This document shows, in pieces, positions 34,521-44,629 of a DNA stretch of 64,000 nt. Positions within the stretch are counted from its first letter, which is position 1. Each line of letters opens with the position of its first letter. The position numbers were made by a program, and so were the translations under genes. Source of the stretch: Symsagittifera roscoffensis (lineage: Eukaryota; Xenacoelomorpha; Acoela; Convolutidae); assembly GCF_963678635.1 (NCBI RefSeq), contig NC_087066.1, forward strand, positions 14,480,171 to 14,544,170, in the 5' to 3' direction. The notes below the pieces were generated by a model. The model did not search any database, was not told where the DNA came from, and saw only the letters and a program-made list of their open reading frames with translations.

Positions 34521-34966
34521 ATACACATATTCTTTTATTTGTTTGTGGATTCCACAAACTGTTTCGGATTTTGAAGCAATTTGGAGTAATACATTGTTTT
34601 AGCTAATTATTTGTGGAATCCAAAACAGCAACGAAGATCAAAGAAAATAGCACAGTTAGGGGTTCCGCAACAAAACTGATTTTGGCCTAATTGATTTTTT
34701 TCTCATTGAAATAATTTACGTCAAAAATAAGGCACCAAACAGTTTTGAGCTAAATTGAATCAAACTGAAACAATTTCAAAGAAGGATTTTTAAAACTTGC
34801 TTTTTCTCTATAAAAAAATTGCTTATCAGGTAATTTTTGTTTTTTAAGTTTATATAATAAACATTTTTTGAGGCAGACAAAATAATTTACTCTTTCAATC
34901 CAAAATCTAAAGTTTGAATTACAAAAAAAGAGTAAATTTAACGTCTTCTAAAGCTGATATAAATAT

Positions 34967-35065
34967 CTGTACAATCATCGTTTGCGTGATGAAAAACTTT
35001 CGGGTGATTGAAATTTTTTAACTGTATAATCATCGTTTGGGTGATGGAAAACTTTTGATGATTGA
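34967..35065 (+). repeat. Two-unit tandem duplication (~54 bp)
   Basis: CTGTACAATCATCGTTTGCGTGATG... at 34967 recurs as CTGTATAATCATCGTTTGGGTGATG... at about 35022, with similar following sequence. Confidence 0.7.
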
Positions 35066-35205
35066 AAACTTAATTTTCACAATAATTATTCGCTGAAACT
35101 TTTATTCACAAAACAAAAGCAAAAGGACAAGTCCAAAAAACTGTATCCCGGCGACCTGCGGTTAGGCTCCTACGCGTTTATCAGCGGTTCTTAAAGATAA
35201 ACGCG

Positions 35206-35399
35206 GGCTCTTTTTCCTTCCCCCCCCCCACCTCACACGAGCTTCAATATATTACGAGTGGTTTTACGAGGTTGAGTATGAAGACCAAATATGTTTGTCG
35301 TGGCCTTATTAGTCAATGTGTAAATTTTCATAAAATTGGACAATGTGGTCAACAAATTTACATGTAAAATTTTGCAGGTGGGGGGAAGGAAAAAGAGCC
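35206..35399. mobile_element. 194-bp MITE with perfect 8-bp target duplication
   Basis: Terminal inverted repeats of about 24 bp, GGCTCTTTTTCCTTCC...ACCT, differ only by extra Cs in the left copy. TAAACGCG flanks both ends (35198-35205 and 35400-35407), a perfect 8-bp target-site duplication. The GG start with 8-bp duplication is compatible with Merlin- or P-type elements; hAT ends usually look different. Non-coding. Confidence 0.85.
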
Positions 35400-35536
35400 T
35401 AAACGCGAAGCAACTTCATAAACTGCTGGTGGCTCCGTTTTTGCAAAGTCACAACACGTATAAACAACGGTTACTTTGAATTTGATCAATAATGAATCGA
35501 ACGAGATGAATTTGAATGCGTTCTTGTACATTATTT

Positions 35537-36076
35537 ATTGTTCCGACTTTCGATACGAAAGTAACGGAATATTTGTGCTCGGGGTGGGTTTTTTTTTCTT
35601 CAGACAAATTTCGACTTTTTAACTAGCCATTTTTGACGGATTTTTTTAATATCATTCGAAAGGTATTGTTTTCTTGAGCTCAAATTTGAAAACATATTTC
35701 ACCTGTGATCATTTTTCGTAAAGTTACGGGGATTTAAAGATTGCCATTTTGGCCAATTTGGGAAACTAACGCGCGATATATTTCGCGTTATTAACGCGTA
35801 AGCGGAGAGTTAATCCATCTTAGAAATCGTTCGAAATTGGTTAAAAGAAGCCTATTTGCCATAATTGGTTTGTTACAAGGAGCAAAATCTATCGTTTTGT
35901 ACTTTATATGGCGTGTGGGGGGATGATTTTATAAAAAAAAAATTCAAACTTTAGAAAAAAATTTTTTCATTTTTTTTGATTTCATTGAATTTTTTTATGT
36001 TATTACTGCTTCATAAACCTTAAAAGGCAGTCGGAACATTCAGGGCTTCGCCCTGATACGAGCAGTCTTGTTCAAT
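35537..36076 (+). mobile_element. Interspersed ~530-bp repeat with subterminal hairpins, copy 2
   Basis: Plus-orientation copy of the family at 17085-17612. It starts ATTGTTCCGACTTTCG, has the hairpin TCAGGGCTTCGCCCTGA at 36040-36056, and ends CAGTCTTGTTCAATA. Non-coding. Confidence 0.75.
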
Positions 36077-37169
36077 ATATAAAAATGACCGAATACAAAT
36101 TGGCAGATAAAGCAATTAGTAATAAACATGTAGCGAATTTGTAAGAACCGAGACGCTAACTTGTTATGAAAACCCCTGGGTTAAAAAAATATTACAATTG
36201 TTTTTTTTTCTCGCATCTGAAGACTGAACTTAATGAAAAGATTGTAAAATGATGATTTTGAGGTTTGCTCATCCTTTATATCCATTTTGTTTTGTTTTCT
36301 AACTTTTTGTTAATTTTACGAAACTTCACGTATAACCCTAATTTGAAATTCTGTCATGTTATTTTGTAATTTTACAGTGATTGGTAAAGTTAATTACAAG
36401 AGCAAGATTTTGTAATTGTTTTTATAATTAACAAACACTTTTACAGCTCGTGCAAGAAGGTTTGATCTGCACTTTGACGGCCCATGATACTTTTTTCAGG
36501 AACAATAATTTTTCGGAACTATTTGGTTTTATGCGCTCACAGATGTGATAAAAAAAACTTTAAAAGTTAGATTTTCACAAGTCATCCAAAATAAGTAAAG
36601 ATAAGGCTTCCATTTGAAAGTTTAGTTCTGACTAATTTTCGAAATTACTCGACAAAGCAAAAAATTCCAATCACCAGTGTGGATTTAAGGCTGTATGGGG
36701 AGTGAAAAACGCTGTATGGGGAGTGTTTGCTTATCCTGTTTTTTTTTCAGAAATTTAAAAGTTATCCTGGTTTTTTTTAAATATCCACCCCAACGCAGAA
36801 AATTTTCTCAACTCAATGGCCGCTTTTTGGAAAAATTAATTAGTTCGACCTAAAAAAAAGTCATCTTATTCGTAAAGAATTTCCGAATTGATTCAAAATA
36901 AATTTCTAGTGTTGCAATCAATTTAGATTTATATAAATTTTCTTCTGTACATTGGCTTATGATTTTCTGGTGAAATAATTTTTTGAATCAACAAACAAAT
37001 TGTTCTAGAATGAGGACTGAATAAAATTATTTTTTTTTACTTACCGGGCGAACCTTTCGTTTCATTCGAAAAGATTTGTAAGAAACATTTATTTCGTGGT
37101 AAAACTTCAATTTCAGTTAAGCCAGAAACTAATCAATTAGGTTAAATTTTAAGGTTTTCTTTTGGTAGA
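36077..37169. other. Intergenic, no gene recognised
   Basis: AT-rich DNA with no ORF or element ends seen. A short direct duplication (GCTGTATGGGGAGTG) is at 36692 and 36711. Confidence 0.4.
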
Positions 37170-37560
37170 AACAATGACGGATCTAGGATTTTCTCCAGGG
37201 ATCGGGGGGGGGGGGGGGGGGGGGGTTGAACTATTAAAGAATTATCGAAAATTTTATCAATTTTTTTTAGGTCAACCAAATTGATTGTCGGAGCTCTCAA
37301 AAATTACTAAAAGGTCCTTAATTTGACAAGTCTCCTGCGCGACCGGCAAGATTTTGAAAAAACATGCCAAAAACGACGTTTTTATACATTTTTTGAAAGG
37401 TTTTAGCCAAAAATTTGTGTTTTTGGCGCGCGCTCCCTTTTCGAAACTGGTATATATTGGTGCCAAAGGCGCCTTTAGAAAATTTTCATTGGACGGTCAG
37501 CTAAAAGCAGATGTCTTATTATAACACCAAGAGGAAGGAAAAAGCGTCCAACACCCCCCC
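37170..37560 (+). repeat. Interspersed repeat containing a 22-G run
   Basis: GACGGATCTAGGATTTTCTC, a G22 homopolymer (37204-37225), then about 330 bp ending GGTGCCAAAGGCGCC...GGTCAGC. The same series recurs, diverged, at 63330-63640, and the GGAT.CAGGATTTT...CGA.GGGG head recurs at about 51030. Non-coding, plus orientation. Confidence 0.6.
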
Positions 37561-37588
37561 ACCCCCCCAGCTTCTACCGGCCTACTGG

Positions 37589-37792
37589 CTAGAAGTCACA
37601 ATTTTCAAGTTTAACGACTTTTGTATCGACCCTAACAACCTTGATTGGTCCTGATTGAATCATGTAGCGACCCTGCCTGTTCGACTTATGAATCAACAAT
37701 GGTCGACCGAACTTTTTGCTCGGTGTATGTATATTGTTTTGTGCCGTGCGACCCTTAAACCCTTTATGCGACGCATATTTGGACAACCTCAA
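37589..37792 (-). pseudogene. Possible LTR-retroelement pol C-terminal fragment
   Basis: A 67-codon minus frame with GRYMIQSGPIKVVRVDTKVVKL, in the style of the small SH3-like/chromodomain region after an integrase core. No flanking pol domains or LTRs were found, so it is a fragment at most. A chance ORF cannot be excluded. Confidence 0.3.
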
Positions 37793-38023
37793 TAAGGGAT
37801 TTCTTTTTTCGAGACATGGCTTTTGTAGATAATATTTTTCCCTTTTAAAATAAATTCAGCATTTCTCTGAATGGATTCCAATTTAAAATAAAAATCAAAT
37901 CAAAAACTATATGCTACCTTTCAAAAACTTCGGTTCGGTCGATTGAATTTTTTAAAATTTGCTCGAGAAATGAATTGATTGTACGCCATGTAAAGCAGGC
38001 AATTACTTATGATTACGCAGTAA

Positions 38024-39745
38024 TCAAAGTTCAAAGGATCTGTCAATCAAAGATCGACGAATAGGGTAACAACATCTTTTTTCTTCGAATTTTCGGAAAC
38101 TCGGTTTTTTTATCAGGCTCAGTTTTTCGTCATCTATCTCGTCTGTTTTTTCTGAATTTTCTAGTTTCATATATTTTTCTGCACCGATTTTAACTCCCGC
38201 AAGTCCATAGGCTAGGCCAAAAGCTGCTTTCTTTATACTTTCTTTTTCTCCGATTCCTGCTTTGACTTTTTTCGTTGGTTCTTTGATTGTATCAACTCTG
38301 TATCGGCACCAAGCAGCCCAACTTGCGCTGTTTTTCGCAGTTAAACTGTAATTCCAAACCCTTTTGCCGCTCAAATTATCCAAGGTGAACTTTTTGATGT
38401 CTCGTTTCGGCTAAAAAAAACTGGTTTCATTTATACATACAAAAAATGAACAGACCAGATTTAAGTCTTCCTTCGAGGAAAATTCGTCATTCCTGTTAAC
38501 AAATTCTTGAACCTTTCTTTATTGTCAAAAAAGCTTTCAATTTAAAAATAAACTTAGACCATTAACCGCGCTAAAAGTGGTGCATTTATTTAAAAATATA
38601 AGTACCACTACTTTTCGAACAAAGTTGCCAAAGCGAAAAGTTCTTGTCACTAAGACCGATTGGAGGGAGGGGGTTGGTGGGGACTTTAGACTTTGGCTAT
38701 TGCGGACGCCAAAATTTTTTCTGCCCTATTTTTTCAAAAATTCGGCTGCGGCGCAGTAATTTTTGGCAAAATCAATGGACAGTTTTAGGGAAAAATTATT
38801 GCCCAAATTTTTGAGATCCAACCAGCCTGCCATGCATTCTCTTGTTGATTTCAATTGGGCAGTTTTAGATAAACTATTTTTTTAAAATTCGTTAATTGAA
38901 AAGAGTTTTGCCAAAAACTGGGAAGTTAGCAAATAATTTTTCAACTCGACTTCATGCATCACACTTTTTTTGTATTTAAATTTATTGCGCAAAACAGGTA
39001 GCACTAAATCCTTCTCAACATCAACATGTAATATTTTCCGCTTGCGGATAATATTTATTTCAAACATACATACTGAGTGTTTGTAATCGAGGTAGTTGTC
39101 GACTGTGTACCTAAACTGCAGAAGTCTCGGGGGACCTAGCATGATTTTTTCCATCTTCAGAATAAATCTTGGTTCTGGCCAGCTATGATAGTTGGGCACT
39201 TTGAAAATCAGCTATAGAAAGACAACTCTACTTAAAATAATCATAATTATAAAGTTTCCGAGATAAATCCACGCTCATCTATTAAATTTTATAGAAAGTT
39301 ATCTTAAAAGAACCCAGTTTGTGGGATCGTCCTTCGACAAATTAAGTCTGCGTTCAGCAATGAAGGCGATTAGGAATTCATATAACAATGATTTGCTGCT
39401 CTTGGTTTTCCTTGACCTGATTCAAAAATCATTGTGGGTCGAATCAACGGGAACAAATAGCAACAATTACCTTTTTTCAAAAATAAAATCGTAATCTCTC
39501 ATCATCATAAATTCATAAAAGTTTTAAAAAAAGATTATATGAACCCAACTACCATACTTGTAGCTAGAATAATCAGAGGTGACATCGAAATATACCACTT
39601 GACCATCGCCAATGTAGATGCCATAGTGATTGTAGATTACAACAGGCGAAGTGAGTGATTTGATGCCTTGGTTGAACTTGATCATGTCTCCGATTGAGAA
39701 CGGGTCTTCTTGTTGCTTTTGTATAGAAAAATAACTTTTCCCGTT
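38024..39745 (-). CDS. LRAT-like protein with degenerate catalytic site, three exons (5' end missing)
   Basis: Exons 39745-39553, 39198-39074 and 38410-38024 join in frame to about 234 codons. Introns use GTAGTT and GTATGT donors and AAAG or TTTTTTTTAG acceptors. Exon 1 has GDMIKF and NHYGIYIGDGQVVYF: the first family His is kept, but the second (normally VVH or VIH) is Tyr. Exon 2 ends NYLDYKHS, the same intron position as in the LRAT-like exon at 2924-3182. Exon 3 should carry the NCEHF-type box but reads NSASWAAWCRYR, so the nucleophilic Cys is Ser. Two of three catalytic residues are therefore gone, and it is probably a pseudoenzyme. After the domain comes a hydrophobic/Gly-Ala segment (KKAAFGLAYGLAGVKIG), then a charged tail ending at 38024. 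No ATG lies before the domain in exon 1, so a first exon is missing. The exon 1 donor is the least certain junction. Confidence 0.7.
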
Positions 39746-39879
39746 CTAAAAATAATTAATCAATTTTGTCTCCTCCTGCTAAAAAAAATCATAGGTCTAC
39801 GTGGACCGCAGTGTATTACAAATGATGAGGAAAGTAACGCGGGATCTTAAATACTATATACTTAGCTTCTTGCTTTAAA

Positions 39880-42800
39880 TTTTCTGTTCTTTTTTGGGAA
39901 ACCTAATGGAAGCAAATATTGGGGGAAAAGAGGGCGTGCTTTTTCCTAATATAAGATCACTCAGATTACATCATGACCAGCTATGTGTTTTGGTTGATTC
40001 ACTCAAAGAAAAACCATTAGTTATAGCCTAATGCGAGACATGGCTAACTGAAAATGATTTTTTTGGATTTTTTTCAGTTGGATGGGTATCAAAAAGGGGT
40101 TTTTAAAAATAGGGAAAAAAAGGGGTGGCGGTGTAGCTTTTTTCGTCAAAACGGGAGCTGAATTTATTCTTCAGGATTTAAATTCTGATATGGAGGATCT
40201 TACCATAACTATTTGGAACAAACTAACTTATTTTAACATATGCACGGTCTATAGATCACCTAATCAAACATATTCAACATTTCTAGAAAATCTGGATTAT
40301 CTATTAAATGAACTTCGACAATTAAAAGGAAATCCAGTTATTGTGGGGGATTTTAATTTGATATTCTTGCCAAGGTTGAAAAACCAGGAGTGTTAAGTTA
40401 TAAAACGCTTTTAAAGTCTTTTGATTTGGATTTTTAAAAGAGAGAACCAACCAGAGTTACTGAAAATAGTGCAACATGCATTGACCACTTCATAACAGAA
40501 GATTTTTATCCGGTGACAGTTATCAAAACCACAATTAGTGATCACTATGCATTGTTGGGTGAATTGCCGCTTTCGGTTGAAATGCTTGGCAAAACTGTTA
40601 TTTATACCTGAAATTTTAAAAAAATTGAAGCCTGATGACAACCTACTTAAGTTATTATTTCTTCTAATTGTCGAATTGGAAAAGTCGAGTGATAAGGAAT
40701 CAGTAAAAATCCACGGTTTAACGTATTCAATGATTAATGTTTTTGATAAATTTGGTCCTTTGAAACCAATTGATTTTACAAAACAATTGAAAAAATCTTG
40801 GATTTCCAACAATGTGAAACAAATATACAAAAAACGGGACGCTGCTCACAAACAAATGGTAACACTTCCGAACGATGAAACAAAAGCGAAATTCAAAAAA
40901 TTGAGGAATGAGGCGAAAAAGCTGATAATGACGGAGAAAAGAAAATTTTATGACAATCAACTTGGAAGTTGTACTGATTCCAAAAAAATGTTTCAAGTTT
41001 TTAATAAATTTTTTGGGAAAAAGAAATCCAATTCGTGCAAATTAGAGGTGAATGACATGAATAAATTTTTTGCTACCATTGGACCCACACTTTCAAAAAA
41101 CTTCGTGGAGTTTAAATACAACAATAAAATTTCACGAAACTCTGATACTTTTGTTTTCTTTCCCACTGATGTTGATGAAATGGCGAAGGTTATTAAGAAC
41201 CTGATGAACAAAAACTCGACTGGTCATGATGGTTTGAGTAGTGTAATGATTAAACTTTGTGCACCAGTCATTATGACGCTCTTAGTTGTTTGTTTTAATG
41301 AAATGTTCGACTCGGAGTCTTTTCCTGACGATTGTAAAATAGCGAAAGTGATTGTCCTGTTCAAAAGTGGAGGTGAAATTGATTTTGGTAATTACCGACC
41401 CATCAGCCTTCTATCAACTATAAGCAAAATTTTTGAAAAACTAATTTTATAGAAGAATGGTCAATTTTTTACAGAAGTATAAAGGTCTTTGCCCTGAACA
41501 GTTTGGCTTCAGACAAAAACATTCATGTGTACAGGCAATCTCACGTATAGTCGAATATATGCGCTCAGTTTTGGAACAAAGAGATAGTGGAATGGCATAT
41601 TTTTTAGATTTTAAGAAAGCATTCGACACTGTTGATCACGCAATCTTAATCATTGAATTAGAAAAATATGGGCTCCGTGGTGAAGTTTTAAATTTGATGA
41701 AAATTATTTAATTAACAGAGTACAATTTGTAAGTGATTGTATCATCAATTCTTCATTTGAAAAAATTCCTTGTGGAGTTCCCCAGGGTTCGTTTTTAGGT
41801 CCTTTATTGTTCTTGGTTTAGATCAATGATATTTCAAATGTAACAAAGACATTCGAGATGAGCCTTTTTGCCGATGACACTGCTATTGTTGGTTCTGGTA
41901 AAACGAGAGCGTTTTTGAAAGAATTCAGAACAGATACTCAGCGCCTAAATGACTGGTGTAATGCCAACAAGTTATCGATTAATACAGACAAGAGTAAACT
42001 CATGGGTTTTGGTAAAGCTATGCCTGTTGCCTCAATTTCCAGTACTGGTAAAAACATGGAAAATAAAGACAGTTTCAAATATTTGGGTATTGAAATTGAC
42101 AAAAAAATGAATTTTAATATGCAGACTGTAAAGTCTGCACGAAAATTTCCAAATTTGATGGTGTTTTATATCGAGGAAGATCTTGTTTCTCTAAACAGGC
42201 ATTAATTAAGTTTTACATAGCATACGTGATTCCACTAATTTCTTAGGGCTTATTACCTTATGGATGTACATCGAAATCAAACCTTGATAAAATTTTCTTG
42301 GCACAGAAAAAAATCAAAAGAATCATTTTCTTACTTCGAAAGTATGATCATGTGTCGGAGTATTTTTCAAAATTCCAACTTCAGAGTGTACATGAAATTT
42401 TTATCAGCCAATTGTTTTCCCAGACAAATTTTCAGTTCCTTGGAAAATTGCCTTTAAAATTTTTGAATCTTGATTATGTAAAAACGAGTCGTAGCACCCG
42501 GTCGAATAGTTTAGGTTGTATACCTTTACCTTTGAGAAAATCAAAGTTAGTACAAAATTCGGTTTCGTACAAAATTGTGAAATGCTATAATTTCCTAATG
42601 TCAAATAACCTATTGCCTCTTAACCTTAACGAGTTTACTGATAAACAGAAGAAATATTAAAGTGTACTTATGTGATATTAAAGTGTACTTAAATGACAAT
42701 CGATTACTTTTTGACATGTTTATAGGGTAAATTTCGTGTACCCTCATAATTTAACGCGGTTTTGCTTTCACTCATTTATCTAGGTTTCCCTTAGGTTACT

Positions 42801-42896
42801 GCTAGCTGGACTGTACAGCCCGTACAGTAACCTTGATGCAGTATTTAAGTACACATATGTGATCTTTATACTGTCTCTAAATTCAAATTCAAATTC
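39880..42896 (+). pseudogene. LINE (non-LTR retrotransposon) with endonuclease and RT, frameshifted
   Basis: ORF2-type order. Apurinic-like endonuclease: CETWLT near 40031, GGGVAFFV, VYRSPNQTY, VGDFN at about 40350, and CIDHFIT...ISDHYALLG at about 40480-40560. Then RT: NYRPISLLSTISKIFEKLI near 41400, FGFRQKHSC, FLDFKKAFDTVDH at about 41605-41640, GVPQGS near 41780, and FADDT at about 41868. The thumb region runs to about 42660. Stops and at least three frameshifts make it dead, but it is much fresher than the remnant at 0.5-1.7 kb. The 3' end runs into AAATTC repeats at about 42878-42896, a simple-repeat tail. No RNase H seen. The clade (jockey- or CR1-like) is undetermined. It lies just 5' of the minus-strand LRAT-like gene. 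Confidence 0.85.
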
Positions 42897-43561
42897 AATT
42901 TAAAAATCACGCAACTATTTTTTGATGGTTTTCGCAATTGCCTTTACACCACTTCGCTCATGAGGATTTTTGAAATTTTGGCAACTAGTGTTGACAACCA
43001 ATTTTCATAAAATTTTGCCGGCCAATTTGGTCCGAAATTTTAATACTTACAAAAATGTGTGCAAAGTTACCTGGCTCATCGTGTTCTCTTTTCAAATTTG
43101 TTCGATCATCCGTTTTCAAAGGCACTGATAATGATACGTTTTCAGAATTTGACAGTGTCAAATAATAATCGACAGTAAATAAACACTTCCGTTAAATATT
43201 TATCTTCAACAAATGAATCAATCTTGAGATCAAAACATCTCAAAAGATGAAATATAACCAATTTTAGTCATATAAAACTGGTATGGACGCGTTTGGAAAA
43301 CATCAATGATGTCAATTATGTTGAACCATACTCATAACACAAAATATGACGTCATTTTTATGCCTTTTCTCCAAAAATACATAAAGATAAAACAAAAATT
43401 CGCTTGGCATCATCAGCTTATGACAGCATCAAATTGAGCAGAATAAAATAAACCCGGAACAAAAAGTGGAAAAAGTTTTTCTTCGGATTTATCCTGGACT
43501 GGTTCATTTTGATCCCGGCATAGTTTTACATTCTGCTCAGTTCAGTCGTGTTTTCGAGCGT
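42897..43561. other. Intergenic, no gene recognised
   Basis: No ORF or RNA signal. The last part may be U3 of the Ty3 LTR that follows. Confidence 0.4.
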
Positions 43562-43565
43562 AGCG

Positions 43566-43573
43566 TATAAAAG
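43566..43573 (+). promoter_or_regulatory. TATA box, possibly of the left LTR U3
   Basis: TATAAAAG in a GC-richer context (GAGCGTAGCG before, CGCAAACTC after). It lies upstream of the region where both LTRs can be aligned, so it fits the idea that the left LTR starts further upstream than 43862. No transcript evidence. Confidence 0.35.
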
Positions 43574-43649
43574 CGCAAACTCTACTCACATTTATTCGCA
43601 CACTTTTCACTGAAATGAGCGCCATCAGTGTGCAAGAGTAAAGTGGCTA

Positions 43650-43994
43650 CCCGGGTTGGCGTCGCAGAGACAACCATCCCTGTTTCAGTTCCCGATCAGA
43701 GGCCTCTTATCCATGATCAAGACTGAAATAGATATAAACTTTCAGAGCTAAACCCCAGCTCTGAATTACCGCTGAATCATCTCTAAAACTGCAATGATTT
43801 TCAGTTCAGCGCTGATTTATCTCTGAATCACAGCTGGCTTACGGAATAGCCATTGTCACCATGATTTATCAATAACTCAGTGCTTCAATTCACATTAGAA
43901 AAAAAAACAATTCTGTTTCAGGCCCTGATCAGCAGCACTGGTTCATGATATAGTTCTGATTCAGGGATGACTATCCGTGCGACATCAACCCGGG
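43650..43994. mobile_element. 345-bp inverted-repeat element with CCCGGGTTG ends inside the left LTR
   Basis: CCCGGGTTGGCGTCGC at 43650 is mirrored by GCGACATCAACCCGGG ending at 43994. The arms stay alignable further inwards (ATCCCTG..TCAG, CCATGATC). TA flanks both ends. The same CCCGGGTTG terminus bounds the element in channel intron 1. The right LTR carries only the distal part (from 49106 to 49237), so its 5' end was cut inside this element. Confidence 0.55.
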
Positions 43995-44629
43995 TAACGG
44001 AACAAAACTGCATTTGTGCAAAAGCTAGAAAATTAAAAAAAAAACTAGGGCTAGTATCGGACAGTGAGGCGAAGAATTGAACATTTCCCACTCCAATAAA
44101 CTGTAAGCATCTCAGGAATAAAATGAACCCTCAATCCTTTTTCTTCCGATTTTCGAGAAAAAAAGAAACAATTTTGCTCGGTGTGTATTGCTGGGTATAT
44201 CTCATAATGGCTCCCAGCTAAAAAATAGTCCATTCATAAGAGTGAAATTACCGTGTGGGGTTCTAGCTTCCTCGCCCATTGGGGGCTATAAGTGAATTTT
44301 TTTTGGATTTGTTAACTAGCGACCTTTACTGTTCTGAATGGGCAATTTGTTGCTGAGAGATAGTATGAGAATGTCATACCGCTACTGCAGTAGCAGTATT
44401 TATATACGTATGTACAGCTAACCTTTGGTGCTTAATCATTACTGTATGGTATGCTCAAGGTCATACGTGAGTGATGACACTGAGATTAAGCGAGAGATCA
44501 GAGTTCGTAACATTGCTCTAACTCTCAGTACAACAACAAAACAAAAGAATAAGAAAACCTAAATTCAATAGTAAAAATAAAGTATTGAATTACAACTTGT
44601 TTTCAACTGATATCGCAACGCAAATCACA
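43862..44629 (+). repeat. Left LTR of the young Ty3 element (aligned part)
   Basis: 768 bp, TGATTTATC...AATCACA, nearly identical to 49106-49873. The differences seen are a few homopolymer lengths and single bases. It ends CA directly before TGG. The true start may lie upstream of 43650, as argued for the CCCGGGTTG element. Confidence 0.8.
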
